Of a stretch of 64,000 nt of DNA, positions 45,277 to 55,184 are shown piece after piece (the first letter of the stretch is position 1; each line of letters starts with the position of its first letter). Source of the DNA: Cellvibrio sp. KY-YJ-3 (lineage in GTDB: Bacteria; Pseudomonadota; Gammaproteobacteria; Pseudomonadales; Cellvibrionaceae). The notes under the pieces were generated by a model that saw nothing but the letters and a program-made list of their open reading frames with translations, was not told the origin of the DNA and did not search any database. The position numbers and the translations under genes are program-made. The DNA lies in NCBI RefSeq assembly GCF_008806955.1, contig NZ_CP031727.1, positions 2,308,001 through 2,372,000 of the forward strand, read 5' to 3'.

Positions 45277-48132
45277 TTATAGCGCACTGATTTTTTGGAT
45301 TTGTTCGCGCAATTTTTCCACCGCAATTTTATGTTCTGCAACACGGTTGCGCTCATTCGCAACCACGTCAGCGGGTGCTTTTGCTACAAATGCCTCATTG
45401 TTCAGTTTGATTTCAGTTCGTTCTATATCCTGAATCAACTTGGTACTTTCTTTGGTGAGGCGAGCGATTTCAGCATCTTTATCAATCAGTCCTGCCATGG
45501 GCACCAGTATTTCCATTTGCCCTACCAATGTAGTGGCAGACATGGGTTCGGCATCACCCGCATTTAGCCAGGTAACGCTTTCCAGTGATGCCAGTTTTTT
45601 GAGGAACTGCTGGTTGTTCTGCAGGCGCTGTTGATCTTCATTGGTGCCATTTTTAAACAGCACAGGCAAATCTTTTGCGGGGGAAATATTCATTTCGCCG
45701 CGAATGTTGCGCACACCTAAAATCACGGCTTGCAGCCACTCAACATCATTCAGTGCCTGTTGATCGATTTTGCTGTCATCGGCTTGGGGGTAGGGGGCAT
45801 GCATAATGAAATCGCCCGTAACACCAGCAAGCGGTTTTATTTTTTGCCAAATTTCTTCGGTGATAAATGGCATAAGCGGATGCGCTAAGCGCAGAATGGT
45901 TTCGAGCACGCGAATCAAGGTGCGGCGTGTGCCTTTTTTCTGCTCCGCAGAAGCATCCGCGTTCCAGATTACCGGCTTGGATAATTCGAGATACCAATCG
46001 CAGTATTCATTCCAGATAAATTCATAAATGGCCTGTGCAGCCAAATCCAGGCGATAGTTATCCAGATGCTCCGCAACGGATTTTTCTGCTAATTGTAATT
46101 TGCTAATAATCCAGCGATCGGCAACTGATAATTCGAAATCAGTTGCGCCATCTTGCCCGCAATCTTGTTCATCGCAGTGCATTAGTACATAGCGGGTGGC
46201 ATTCCATATTTTGTTGCAGAAGTTGCGATAGCCTTCTACACGACCCATATCAAATTTAATATCGCGGCCGGTTGATGCAAGTGAGCAGAAGGTAAAGCGC
46301 AACGCATCGGTGCCGTAAGCTTGAATACCCTCCGGAAATTCTTTGCGGGTTTGTTTTTCGATTTTGGCGGCATCTTTGGGGTTCATCAAACCAGTAGTGC
46401 GTTTTTGCACCAGGGTTTCCAAATCAATGCCATCAATAATGTCGAGTGGATCGAGCACGTTGCCCTTGGACTTGGACATTTTTTGGCCTTGGCCATCGCG
46501 CACTAAACCGTGCACATAAACGGTTTTGAACGGAATTTGCGGCGTGCCGTCTTCATGTTTCACCAAATGCATGGTGAGCATAATCATGCGCGCAACCCAG
46601 AAGAAAATAATATCGAAACCGGTCACCAACAAATCAGTCGGATGGAATTTTTTCAAAAATTCCGTTTGCTCTGGCCAGCCGAGTGTTGAGAAAGTCCATA
46701 AGCCTGAACTGAACCAGGTATCCAATACATCTTCGTCCTGATTCAGTGTTACATCAGCACCAAGATTATATTTGCTACGTACTTCAGCTTCATTGCGACC
46801 AACGTAAACTTTGCCGCTTGCGTCATACCATGCGGGGATACGGTGTCCCCACCACAATTGCCGACTGATACACCAATCCTGAATATCGCGCATCCAGGAG
46901 AAGTACATGTTTTCGTATTGTTTGGGTACAAACTGGATGCGACCATCTTCAACGGCTGCGATTGCAGGTTCTGCCAATGGCTTTGTGCTCACGTACCATT
47001 GGTCAGTCAGCCAAGGCTCGATCACCACGCCAGAGCGATCACCGCGTGGTACTTTCAAACCGTGATCGTCAATTTTTTCCAACAATTCAGCTGCTTCAAA
47101 TGCAGCGACAACTTGTTTGCGCGCTTCATAGCGATCAAGCCCGGCGTATTGGGCGGGCAGGGTGCCGTTGAGTTGGGTGTTGAGCGTGCCATCTAAATTA
47201 AAAATTTGTGCAGTCGCTAAAACGGCAGCATTTTTATCGAGCACATTGATTAACGGCAAGTTGTGGCGTTTGCCCACCTCATAGTCATTAAAATCGTGTG
47301 CGGGAGTAATTTTTACGCAGCCGGTACCAAATTCGCGGTCAACGTAATCATCGGCAACGATTGGAATCAAACGATTAACTAATGGCAGCAGGACAAATTT
47401 ACCGATCAGCGATTTATAGCGCTCATCTTCAGGGTGAACCGCAACAGCGCTGTCGCCCAACATGGTTTCAGGGCGAGTGGTAGCGACGACTAAATAGTTT
47501 TTACCATCCGCCGTGGTTGCACCATCGGCTAGCGGATAACGCAGATTCCACAACGAACCTTTTTCATCGTGGTTTTCCACTTCCAGATCAGAAATAGCGG
47601 TGTGCAGTTTAGGGTCCCAATTGACCAAGCGTTTGCCGCGATAAATTAGGCCGTCTTCAAACAAGCGCACAAAGGCTTCCTGTACTGCCGTCGATAGTCC
47701 ATCATCCATAGTAAAGCGCTCGCGGCTCCAATCCACTGATGAACCCAAACGGCGAATTTGACGGGTGATAGTGCCGCCCGATTGTTCTTTCCACTCCCAG
47801 ACTTTTTCCAGAAATTTTTCACGTCCCAAATCGTGACGGCTTACACCTTGTGCAGCCAGTTGACGCTCAACCACCATTTGGGTGGCAATACCGGCGTGGT
47901 CAGTACCCACTTGCCACAGGGTGTCATCGCCCTTCATGCGGCGATAGCGAATCAATGCATCCATCACTGCGTTATTAAAACCATGGCCCATATGCAAGCT
48001 ACCGGTCACATTTGGCGGTGGGATCATAATGCAGTAGGGGTTGCCTTCGCCGGCTGGTTTGAAACAGCCTTTCTCTTCCCAGGTTTGATACCACTGGCGT
48101 TCAATAGCATGGGGTTCGTAGGTCTTTTCCAT
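45277..48132 (-). CDS. valS: Valyl-tRNA synthetase
   Basis: The 951-residue protein has the class I motifs HMGH (in [13 protein letters not shown]) and KMSKS (in [16 protein letters not shown]), a large editing insertion between them, the anticodon-binding domain, and a C-terminal coiled coil (last 70 residues) that touches tRNA. It charges tRNA-Val and edits Thr. The start ATG is at 48130-48132, about 185 bases from the divergent Stealth gene. Confidence 0.97.
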   Translation of the reverse strand: MEKTYEPHAIERQWYQTWEEKGCFKPAGEGNPYCIMIPPPNVTGSLHMGHGFNNAVMDALIRYRRMKGDDTLWQVGTDHAGIATQMVVERQLAAQGVSRHDLGREKFLEKVWEWKEQSGGTITRQIRRLGSSVDWSRERFTMDDGLSTAVQEAFVRLFEDGLIYRGKRLVNWDPKLHTAISDLEVENHDEKGSLWNLRYPLADGATTADGKNYLVVATTRPETMLGDSAVAVHPEDERYKSLIGKFVLLPLVNRLIPIVADDYVDREFGTGCVKITPAHDFNDYEVGKRHNLPLINVLDKNAAVLATAQIFNLDGTLNTQLNGTLPAQYAGLDRYEARKQVVAAFEAAELLEKIDDHGLKVPRGDRSGVVIEPWLTDQWYVSTKPLAEPAIAAVEDGRIQFVPKQYENMYFSWMRDIQDWCISRQLWWGHRIPAWYDASGKVYVGRNEAEVRSKYNLGADVTLNQDEDVLDTWFSSGLWTFSTLGWPEQTEFLKKFHPTDLLVTGFDIIFFWVARMIMLTMHLVKHEDGTPQIPFKTVYVHGLVRDGQGQKMSKSKGNVLDPLDIIDGIDLETLVQKRTTGLMNPKDAAKIEKQTRKEFPEGIQAYGTDALRFTFCSLASTGRDIKFDMGRVEGYRNFCNKIWNATRYVLMHCDEQDCGQDGATDFELSVADRWIISKLQLAEKSVAEHLDNYRLDLAAQAIYEFIWNEYCDWYLELSKPVIWNADASAEQKKGTRRTLIRVLETILRLAHPLMPFITEEIWQKIKPLAGVTGDFIMHAPYPQADDSKIDQQALNDVEWLQAVILGVRNIRGEMNISPAKDLPVLFKNGTNEDQQRLQNNQQFLKKLASLESVTWLNAGDAEPMSATTLVGQMEILVPMAGLIDKDAEIARLTKESTKLIQDIERTEIKLNNEAFVAKAPADVVANERNRVAEHKIAVEKLREQIQKISAL

Positions 48133-48317
48133 AGCGATATTGGCTCTCTCGGTCTGTCGCTAACACGTTTATGTCAACGAAAATGGCTAAAAATTTGGCT
48201 GCGATTATAGCCTTTTAGCTGCCTGAGTCCCACCAAAACCCGGTTTATTTGGCGGATACCCAGAGCAGTGATGGTGTAATATGGCGCGCACTTTTACAGC
48301 TCGATGCGGATAAATTT

Positions 48318-49328
48318 ATGGCAGAAACAATTGTTAATGAAGCAATAGACGCGGTCATTATGTGGGTCGATGGCGCTGATCCAATCCACGCTGAAAAGCT
48401 GAATAATTACCTGGCGTCCGTTGGTAGTACCAGACCTGCCGCTGCGAGCAAAACGCGCTTTCACAATGCAGGCGAGATAGATTATTGCGTTACATCGTTA
48501 CTGAAATTTGCCCCTTGGTTGCAGACTATTTATATAGTCACTGACAATCAGCGGCCAGCGCTTATGGATAAAATTAAAGGGAGTATTTTTGAGCATAAGG
48601 TAAAGGTTATCGATCACTCAGTAATATTTGCTGGTCATGAGGACTGTTTGCCGAGCTTCAATAGCATGGCGATTAGCAGTTTGCTGTGGCGCATTCCAGG
48701 CTTGGCTGAGCAATTTATTTATTTTAATGATGATTTTGTAATTGTCCGCCCTGTGACTCCTGGTGATTTCTTTAAGAATGGTAAGGTAGTTCTTCGTGGG
48801 CGCTGGAAAAGATTAAGTGCTTCTATTCCGGGGAATCAGGTCTTCAAAACACTGCGCAATTTGTTGGGCGCGAACCGTAAAAAAAATCGTATTAGTTTTT
48901 GGGGGTTACAGCAGCAGTGTGCTGAGCTTATTGGTTTTAAGAAACACTACTTCCGTCTTCCTCATGTACCCCACCCATGGAAAAAATCGAGTTGGGAACA
49001 GTTGTTTTTACAATTTCCCGACGCTATGTTGAAAAATATTAAAGCGCATCTGCGCGTGCCGGATCAGTTTGTTCCGGAGGGATTGTGTTCCCATTTTCAT
49101 TTGAAAAACAGTCTTGCCGAGGTTAAAAGCTCAGCTGCAAATATGCAACTTAAGCCTTCCGATCAATCCCTGTGGCGAATCAAGATGAAGTTACATGGCG
49201 CGGAGCGCAACCAAAATATTGTTTTCGCATGTGTGCAAAGCATTGAAACTGCTTCAGAAGAAAAGCAGCAGTTAATTTTTGATTGGCTGGATAGACGGGT
49301 GGGAAAACTAGAGGATTTGTTGTTGTAG
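48318..49328 (+). CDS. Stealth-family sugar-phosphate transferase
   Basis: I choose the ATG at 48318 (336 aa); an in-frame TTG at 48249 is less likely. Conserved Stealth regions appear in order: DAVIMWVDGADP (CR1), RFHNAGEIDYCVTSLLKFAPW and the acidic FNDDFVI (CR2), FRLPHVPHPWKKSSWEQLF (CR3) and GLCSHFHLKN (CR4). Stealth proteins move hexose-1-phosphate units in capsule and other phospho-polysaccharide synthesis. It converges on a five-gene polysaccharide cluster and probably decorates the same surface glycan; that link is inferred. Confidence 0.88.
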   Translation: MAETIVNEAIDAVIMWVDGADPIHAEKLNNYLASVGSTRPAAASKTRFHNAGEIDYCVTSLLKFAPWLQTIYIVTDNQRPALMDKIKGSIFEHKVKVIDHSVIFAGHEDCLPSFNSMAISSLLWRIPGLAEQFIYFNDDFVIVRPVTPGDFFKNGKVVLRGRWKRLSASIPGNQVFKTLRNLLGANRKKNRISFWGLQQQCAELIGFKKHYFRLPHVPHPWKKSSWEQLFLQFPDAMLKNIKAHLRVPDQFVPEGLCSHFHLKNSLAEVKSSAANMQLKPSDQSLWRIKMKLHGAERNQNIVFACVQSIETASEEKQQLIFDWLDRRVGKLEDLLL

Positions 49329-49355
49329 TTTTAGTGTTTTGGTTGAAAATTTTTT

Positions 49356-49386
49356 GGTGTGGTAAGGAAGAGCCCGGCCACACCAG
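49356..49386. other. Hairpin between convergent Stealth and kinase genes
   Basis: TGGTGTGG (49356-49363) pairs with CCACACCA (49379-49386) across a 15-base loop. A run of T lies upstream on the plus strand and no T-run follows on the minus strand, so it is a doubtful terminator. Confidence 0.4.
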
Positions 49387-49413
49387 ACAAGTATCTCGTC
49401 TAATTGCTATCCA

Positions 49414-51579
49414 TCACGGATGTTTTAGGTTTTTGCATAAATAAATTGGTGCGGCAGAAATGGTAGCCGTTGTTAATGGCTTACCATTGCGATCCAATAT
49501 TTTTTCATAGTCAATACTGCTCGGGATCTTTGTTGTAGTGTTGTCAGATGTCCAAGCCACAACAATTTTTTTGTCGTCAGCATCAAATTCAAGTGCATAT
49601 ATATTATTGGGGGTCGTTAACTTTCTAGTGAAAGTTGCGTTACCAATAAGTTTCAAAAGTTGTACTAGTGCGTGAAATGCCGGGCGAGGAGTGAAATTGT
49701 CGCGATCATCAATCAACCCGTAGCCGTGCGCAGAAAGTCTCCACCAAAACACTTGTTCAACGTGTCCTGAGCATAGAGTAATTAAATAATAACGTAGCAT
49801 GTAATTTGCGTAGTCATCATCATTCTCCCCCGGTTGTTCGCGCCGCCATTTGGGCGTTTCATAGGGGCAGCCAATCGGCGACCAAATTCCAGTATGTTTT
49901 ACCGGCCAGTTTACTTCCGACACGATTATTTTATCTGCGCAGCGGTCCGACCATTGTGCCAAGGCCTTGAGTAGTGCTGATTTTTCCAGCGTTGAAAATT
50001 TATGTCCCTGTGTACTTTCGGGTGCGCCGCGTCTATCAACATAAAGTAAATGTGAAAGTGCTGCCAGTGGTTGACCTTTTGGATGAGTGCCTAGTGCAGC
50101 AATAACCGGTAAATATTCAAAATCGATACACGCTGGCCCTACAAGGTGAATGTGTGGAAAACGCTGCTGTAGTTCCAGTGCGGGTTCCATTAATTGTTGA
50201 TATTCATCACTACTCCAAATGCCCCATTTCACACGATTACTTGCATGGGTAATTTCAATATGCGCAACCTTATCGCCAACACTTTCAATAATTAGCGTTA
50301 AAAATGCTTTCCATGAGTCGGGCTGCAATAATGCTTGTCGGTCTTGTAATACCGCGAGCATAACCTCAACACCTTTGCCGTGCAGTTGTTTCACCAAGGC
50401 AATGGTGCGGTTCCATTCGATAATGGTTTCGTGGTGACAAAAGCGAAGTAGCACTGGTGGATTGCCCATTTGCTCAAGCAGTGCAAGTTCTGTCTCTATA
50501 TAGTCAGGGTGCGGATGCAGGGCGATACCAATTCGCCCTTTCATATCAACTGGTGCGTTATAGCTTTGTGCTAATAATTTTTGATATCGCTTATATATGC
50601 TTGGTGCGGCGCACAAACCTTGCCACATCATGGATAACATATAGCGCCAGTTGCGATAGGCATGTTTTTCTTTTCGGCCGGGCACAATCATGGGCTGCGC
50701 GGACTTTTCATCCCATAACCAAATGTCTTGCACGGGTGGATAAATGGGTTTGCTCTTGGGTAGTTTTTTACTTTTCCAATGACGAATAGGGTGTCGCCAT
50801 TTTCCGCTGCGGCGGTGGTTCCAAAAACGATCCCGTGCTTTTTGTTCCAACTTATCAAAATCAGCAGGGAAATCCTGATGATTGTTATAAATGGTTTTAA
50901 ATATTTTCAGGTAAGCGCCGGGTAGGGCGATACGGGCTAAATCAAATGCGCGTTGTTTAAGTGTTAGCGGTGTATTTGAATATTTAGCTCTATTCAAATC
51001 AATAAACTGTGGCTGAAGCCATGCGTCGCACTCACTGCGAGGCAACAAAATATTCTGATTCCCCATATCACCGTGCATAAACCCAGCATCGTGCATAGCG
51101 CGAATAGCGGGTGCTACTACATGGAGTAAATCCATCAATGGTGCGTTATTGCGTTGGTTGTAATAAATATCGGAAAGGGCATCGCGGAAACTAATGCCTG
51201 GTTCGAATAAACAAACATAATAACTTTCAAGCAAACGCTTGCCATCCCAGCGCTCAAGCCAAGCAATGGGGGCAGGTGTATTTATTCCATTGCTTTGCAA
51301 AAAACGCGCTGCATCATAGGAGCGTTTTGCCTTGGAGCCCTTGCGCCAATCATGCCAGTCCTTAAGCCAGTTTTGGCGTTTGAATACTTTGATCGTGATA
51401 TCGATGGGTTGTGTATTAACAAATAGCTGGGTTTTTACAACATAATCCGGGCCATTGGAGAGACGTTGTGTCAGTGGATTATTTAAGAGTGCAGAAATAT
51501 TGCTGAGCTGTGCAATTACCTCGGATGACTGAAATGCGGTTGTTAGTTCGCTTTGGTAACTGCCAATAGGTTCTGTCAT
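49414..51579 (-). CDS. Kdo/WaaP-type lipopolysaccharide kinase fused to a glycosidase-like domain
   Basis: The 721-residue protein has two parts. Residues about 1-260 form a protein-kinase-like LPS kinase: ITIKVFK for the ATP lysine, FMHGDMGNQNILL for the catalytic loop (HGDxxxxN) and FIDLNRAKY for the metal site. Residues about 345-720 look like a TIM-barrel glycosidase, with GIALHPHPDY, EITHASNRVKWGIW, IIVSEVNWP with a possible catalytic Glu, and FWWRLSAHGYGLID. No signal peptide is present. It is adjacent to glycosyltransferases and waaC. The kinase part probably phosphorylates LPS core sugars; the job of the second part is unknown. Confidence 0.75.
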   Translation of the reverse strand: MTEPIGSYQSELTTAFQSSEVIAQLSNISALLNNPLTQRLSNGPDYVVKTQLFVNTQPIDITIKVFKRQNWLKDWHDWRKGSKAKRSYDAARFLQSNGINTPAPIAWLERWDGKRLLESYYVCLFEPGISFRDALSDIYYNQRNNAPLMDLLHVVAPAIRAMHDAGFMHGDMGNQNILLPRSECDAWLQPQFIDLNRAKYSNTPLTLKQRAFDLARIALPGAYLKIFKTIYNNHQDFPADFDKLEQKARDRFWNHRRSGKWRHPIRHWKSKKLPKSKPIYPPVQDIWLWDEKSAQPMIVPGRKEKHAYRNWRYMLSMMWQGLCAAPSIYKRYQKLLAQSYNAPVDMKGRIGIALHPHPDYIETELALLEQMGNPPVLLRFCHHETIIEWNRTIALVKQLHGKGVEVMLAVLQDRQALLQPDSWKAFLTLIIESVGDKVAHIEITHASNRVKWGIWSSDEYQQLMEPALELQQRFPHIHLVGPACIDFEYLPVIAALGTHPKGQPLAALSHLLYVDRRGAPESTQGHKFSTLEKSALLKALAQWSDRCADKIIVSEVNWPVKHTGIWSPIGCPYETPKWRREQPGENDDDYANYMLRYYLITLCSGHVEQVFWWRLSAHGYGLIDDRDNFTPRPAFHALVQLLKLIGNATFTRKLTTPNNIYALEFDADDKKIVVAWTSDNTTTKIPSSIDYEKILDRNGKPLTTATISAAPIYLCKNLKHP

Positions 51580-51609
51580 AAAATTTTATTTTGGTATTGG
51601 CTGAAATTA

Positions 51610-52428
51610 TCAGCCTTGAATTTGATAGTGATCGCAAATGGCTTGCCATTGTTCATAGTTACCATTTTCGCGCACATTGGTGTGTTTGAGTGATACTTTT
51701 TGCGAGCCAGCAATCGGCGTAGGTTTTTGCCCTGGTTGTTGTGATCGCTGTGTAATAGTGCCGTTTAAATATGACATGGCTTTAAACCACAGATCATCGG
51801 CGCGTGGTGCCAAAGCCAAATAGAGATCTGCACGTGTAACATCGGGGTGTAATACTCCGGGTGGGTAGAGCACTCCGCCATAACCAATAGGCATCATCCA
51901 GGGCGAGCTTACACCTGGCTCTATCTGAGTTTTCCATTGATCATAATTTAATAGTGCACCCTGATTGTCATAGGCGATCACTCTGCATTCATGCGCAATA
52001 ATTCGATCAGGGTAGATTAAGTGATCCTGATAGAGTCGCTGCAGCCAACTGGAGTTGTACATCAGATCATCATCGCAGGTGACAATAATTTTTTCGGGAT
52101 ACAGCGTCAAGCTGTGGACTAATTTACGATGCGAGCAAGTCATATCCACGTAGTGAATTTCAAAAATATCGCTGACAAGCATAGTTAAACTGGATGGAAT
52201 TTTTGATTCCAAATCCTTGTGCAGCCACAGCAGAATTTTTTCGGCCAGATGGGTCTGGGCTAAAAGACTGCGGATAACGAGATGAAGAGTATCAAGGCGT
52301 GAAGGAATTGACGTTAATGAAACAATTACCGGTATTCTAGGCTGTTGTGGGCTGACCAGCTGTTTTTTGGGCAAACGTTTGAGTTTCCACGCTGTCCAGA
52401 GTGAACCTGGCAGTTCCTTGAGCTTCAT
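51610..52428 (-). CDS. Glycosyltransferase, GT-A-like
   Basis: I choose the ATG at 52426-52428 (272 aa, MKLKELPGSLWTAWKLK) because it overlaps the stop of the upstream gene (ATGA). The protein has VIVSLTSIPSRLDTLHLVIRSLL and an acidic metal-binding motif TCDDDLMYNSSWL, which fit a GT-A nucleotide-sugar transferase. Later segments IGYGGVLYPPGVLHPDV and RADDLWFKAMSYL match a family of small glycosyltransferases in LPS and capsule loci. Donor and acceptor are unknown. Confidence 0.78.
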   Translation of the reverse strand: MKLKELPGSLWTAWKLKRLPKKQLVSPQQPRIPVIVSLTSIPSRLDTLHLVIRSLLAQTHLAEKILLWLHKDLESKIPSSLTMLVSDIFEIHYVDMTCSHRKLVHSLTLYPEKIIVTCDDDLMYNSSWLQRLYQDHLIYPDRIIAHECRVIAYDNQGALLNYDQWKTQIEPGVSSPWMMPIGYGGVLYPPGVLHPDVTRADLYLALAPRADDLWFKAMSYLNGTITQRSQQPGQKPTPIAGSQKVSLKHTNVRENGNYEQWQAICDHYQIQG

Positions 52429-53270
52429 TTTGTGCTGTTCTCCGTTACCGCTGTTTTCACTATGCCGTTCTCCGCCCAAAACCGCCCCGTACGTTTTACT
52501 TCATTGCGGATCGCATAATTTTTTTTCCAGGTTTCAGGATTGTCGTAAGCACGTGGGTGATCCAGGTGTAGACAGTTCACGCTGTAACGCACTTGCTTGC
52601 CTCTGAGTCCATGGTTGTACAAGCGTTCACCCAGTTCGCGATCCAGTCCGCCGTACTGCATATCTTCATTAAAACCATTGCAGGCTTTTATATCGGCGGT
52701 CCACGTGGAGCTGTTCATGCCATTCCAGGTGGCTTTGGTTGGAGTGATGGCATTGAGAATGGCTTTCAGGGTTTTATTTTTTATCAGTTTCCATAGTTTA
52801 TGACTGCTGGGTTGACCTGCGGTTTTGAGCCAGTCGAGATTAAAAATGACGCCGCTCGCAATGTCTGCTTCGCTAATTTTTTCCGAGACGGGGGTGGTGA
52901 GTTTGACGTAGCCACCTGATAAAAAATAACCCGGTTGTGCCAGCGACTCATGCAGGCTGATAAAGTCTGGTTCGGGTATGCAATCGCCATCGGTGAAAAT
53001 TAAATAATCACATTCGGTTTGTGCTATGGCTTTATTGAGTATTTGGCATTTTTGAAAACCTTTGTCTTCATGCCACACATGCTCAATACGCAATTTGCCA
53101 CGCGCTTTAAAAAACTCGATAACATCACGCGTAGGTTGCCCTGATCCATCATCGGCAATAATTACCGTGAAATCACTGTGACGTTGGGCTTCATAGCCAA
53201 ACAGTACATTTTTAAGCCATTTGGGTTGATTGTAGGTGGTTATGACTACGCCAATTTTTTTCGGTTTCAT
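52425..53270 (-). CDS. Family 2 glycosyltransferase
   Basis: The 281-residue protein has the GT2 start VVITTYNQPKWLKNVLFG, the nucleotide-binding ADDGS, the metal-binding TDGD and the later NEDMQYGGLDRELGERLYNHG, which resembles the galactosyltransferase C-terminal segment. It should add a sugar to a surface glycan on the cytoplasmic face. It overlaps the next glycosyltransferase by four bases, so both belong to one message. Confidence 0.88.
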   Translation of the reverse strand: MKPKKIGVVITTYNQPKWLKNVLFGYEAQRHSDFTVIIADDGSGQPTRDVIEFFKARGKLRIEHVWHEDKGFQKCQILNKAIAQTECDYLIFTDGDCIPEPDFISLHESLAQPGYFLSGGYVKLTTPVSEKISEADIASGVIFNLDWLKTAGQPSSHKLWKLIKNKTLKAILNAITPTKATWNGMNSSTWTADIKACNGFNEDMQYGGLDRELGERLYNHGLRGKQVRYSVNCLHLDHPRAYDNPETWKKNYAIRNEVKRTGRFWAENGIVKTAVTENSTK

Positions 53271-53299
53271 TGGATGTTCCGGTGCTTTGATGTATGCGC

Positions 53300-55147
53300 C
53301 TATTTAACTTTCAGAAAGCGCGACATGTGTTCAATCGTACCTGCTAATACTTCCGGCGGTAATTCCCGATCATCGATCGAGTCATAATTTTGATCAACCG
53401 CATCTATTCCACCCAGCGGATTAATCAGGAACAGGTGGCCATCATACAGTATTGCTCTATCTGTCCATGACTCCATTAATAATCCACGATCATTGCCGGG
53501 TAAGTTCAACAATGAATAACCTGTTGAGTAGTCAGTGGTTGGATTTGCACAGCCAAAAGCTTCCGTTAGCAGCGTCGGTATCAGGTCTTCATGGGAGCTT
53601 AGCGTATTCGTAGCCATGGGTTCGCGCCCTGGCCAGAGTAGCATCAACGGAACCTTGGTTTGCCACAGGCTAAAGTTACTGTTATGGCCCCAGTAGTTCT
53701 TGCCCATTTCATTAAATTCCTGACCGTGGTCACTGGTGATAATGACCAAGGTATTGTCCAGGCGTTGTGTTCGTGCAAGTTCTTCCATGATGTTTTGAAT
53801 CAGGCTATCAACATAATGCGCCGTTGTTTTATACAGATTCAGGAAGGGAACGGGGTCATAATCGTTATTCAGTTCCAGGTAGTTTACTTGCTCAAGCATT
53901 GGCTCAATACGATGTGGATAGTTTTCAGGAATAGAAAAACCATGCGGCGCATCAAAAAATAAAAAGCCAAAAAAGGGTTTGTCGGATGGTAGTTGTTGTA
54001 AATCCGTGATGAATCGCTGGGTAATATCCAGATCATTCTCCGCACTGGATTTACCATTTCCCTGCTGTAACTGATTGCGTAGCGATGAAAAAATAGTGCG
54101 ATCAAATTCGGGGAATGTGAGCGTACTACTGCCATAAATAAAATGCTGATAACCATTTTCAGTGGTCAGGTCGAATAATGCGCTGCCTTTTTCTGCTGCC
54201 AGAATGGGCTTCCAATAGCTCCCGGAAATGCCGTACATCATACTGAACAGCCCGTAGCGGGTTGCATTGCTCGTGCTGTAATGGTTATCAAATACTTGCG
54301 CTTGATTACGCAATTTGAAACTGTTTGGCATTACCTCGGCAGTGAGTTGATCAGCGCGCAGTGAGTCCACCACCAGCATAAGAATACTCAAGGGCTTTTG
54401 CGTATTGCACTGCAGAGGGTTGCGTGGATATTGCAATCCGTCTGCGGTGTCGGGCAGATTGTGGCCTTCCGTACTTTGCACAACTTCAAAACCCATTTTT
54501 TCCAAGGATGAGCGCATGGTCGTTGTTGGCATCCAGGGGATATATCGGTTTTGTGCCGTAATCTGATTCCAGCCAAACGCATCCGCGCAGCCACTCAGTA
54601 ATTGCAGCACAATATAACTTGTTAGAAAAAAACCAACATGGTGACGATTGGTAAACTGATGAAACTGTGAAAGTTTACGGCTCAGTAGTAGTAGCAGTGT
54701 TTGTCCAAAAATGAGACCCAATAGTAGTGCACCTACCGATAACCACATGGACCAGGAGAACGCGATATTTTCCAGCAGTGCGCCGCTGAACAGTAAATTC
54801 AGCACCATTCCGTTTAAATGGAAATGATAAAGGCTAAACACCTTTACATTGGTGATGATAATTAACTGTGCAATGGTAAATAGTGTCATTGCAAATGCAG
54901 CATAATATTTTTGCGAACGCAGAACATAAGCGAGCGCAATGGTAAGCAGGACAACTAAAAAAGAAAGCACTGAAAATTGAAGTAGCATACCCAGCACAAG
55001 GTAAAGTTGGCTGCTCAGGGAATCGGGCCATTGGCTATGGGTCATGGTGATGCCGGTCATAACCAGTGCATTCAGTATGGCGAATGCTGCTAGCCAGCGA
55101 CGGGAGTTTCGATAAGTTGCAGTGCCCTCAGGGTGAGACAAATACAT
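53300..55147 (-). CDS. PbgA/YejM (LapC)-like inner-membrane sulfatase-fold protein
   Basis: This 615-residue protein has about five transmembrane helices (DUF3413-like, residues 20-195) followed by a periplasmic alkaline-phosphatase/sulfatase-fold domain. That domain starts at ILMLVVDSLRADQL and includes STSNATRYGLFSMMYGISGSYWK and ITSDHGQEFNEMG. The NATRYGLFSMMYGI segment resembles the corresponding part of E. coli PbgA. PbgA senses LPS at the outer face of the inner membrane and tunes LpxC stability. A phosphoethanolamine-transferase-like role is the alternative. Placement between LPS genes supports an envelope function. Confidence 0.78.
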   Translation of the reverse strand: MYLSHPEGTATYRNSRRWLAAFAILNALVMTGITMTHSQWPDSLSSQLYLVLGMLLQFSVLSFLVVLLTIALAYVLRSQKYYAAFAMTLFTIAQLIIITNVKVFSLYHFHLNGMVLNLLFSGALLENIAFSWSMWLSVGALLLGLIFGQTLLLLLSRKLSQFHQFTNRHHVGFFLTSYIVLQLLSGCADAFGWNQITAQNRYIPWMPTTTMRSSLEKMGFEVVQSTEGHNLPDTADGLQYPRNPLQCNTQKPLSILMLVVDSLRADQLTAEVMPNSFKLRNQAQVFDNHYSTSNATRYGLFSMMYGISGSYWKPILAAEKGSALFDLTTENGYQHFIYGSSTLTFPEFDRTIFSSLRNQLQQGNGKSSAENDLDITQRFITDLQQLPSDKPFFGFLFFDAPHGFSIPENYPHRIEPMLEQVNYLELNNDYDPVPFLNLYKTTAHYVDSLIQNIMEELARTQRLDNTLVIITSDHGQEFNEMGKNYWGHNSNFSLWQTKVPLMLLWPGREPMATNTLSSHEDLIPTLLTEAFGCANPTTDYSTGYSLLNLPGNDRGLLMESWTDRAILYDGHLFLINPLGGIDAVDQNYDSIDDRELPPEVLAGTIEHMSRFLKVK

Positions 55148-55184
55148 GGTGTGTTCTCTTAATGCAGAATTAATTAGTGCAGAA

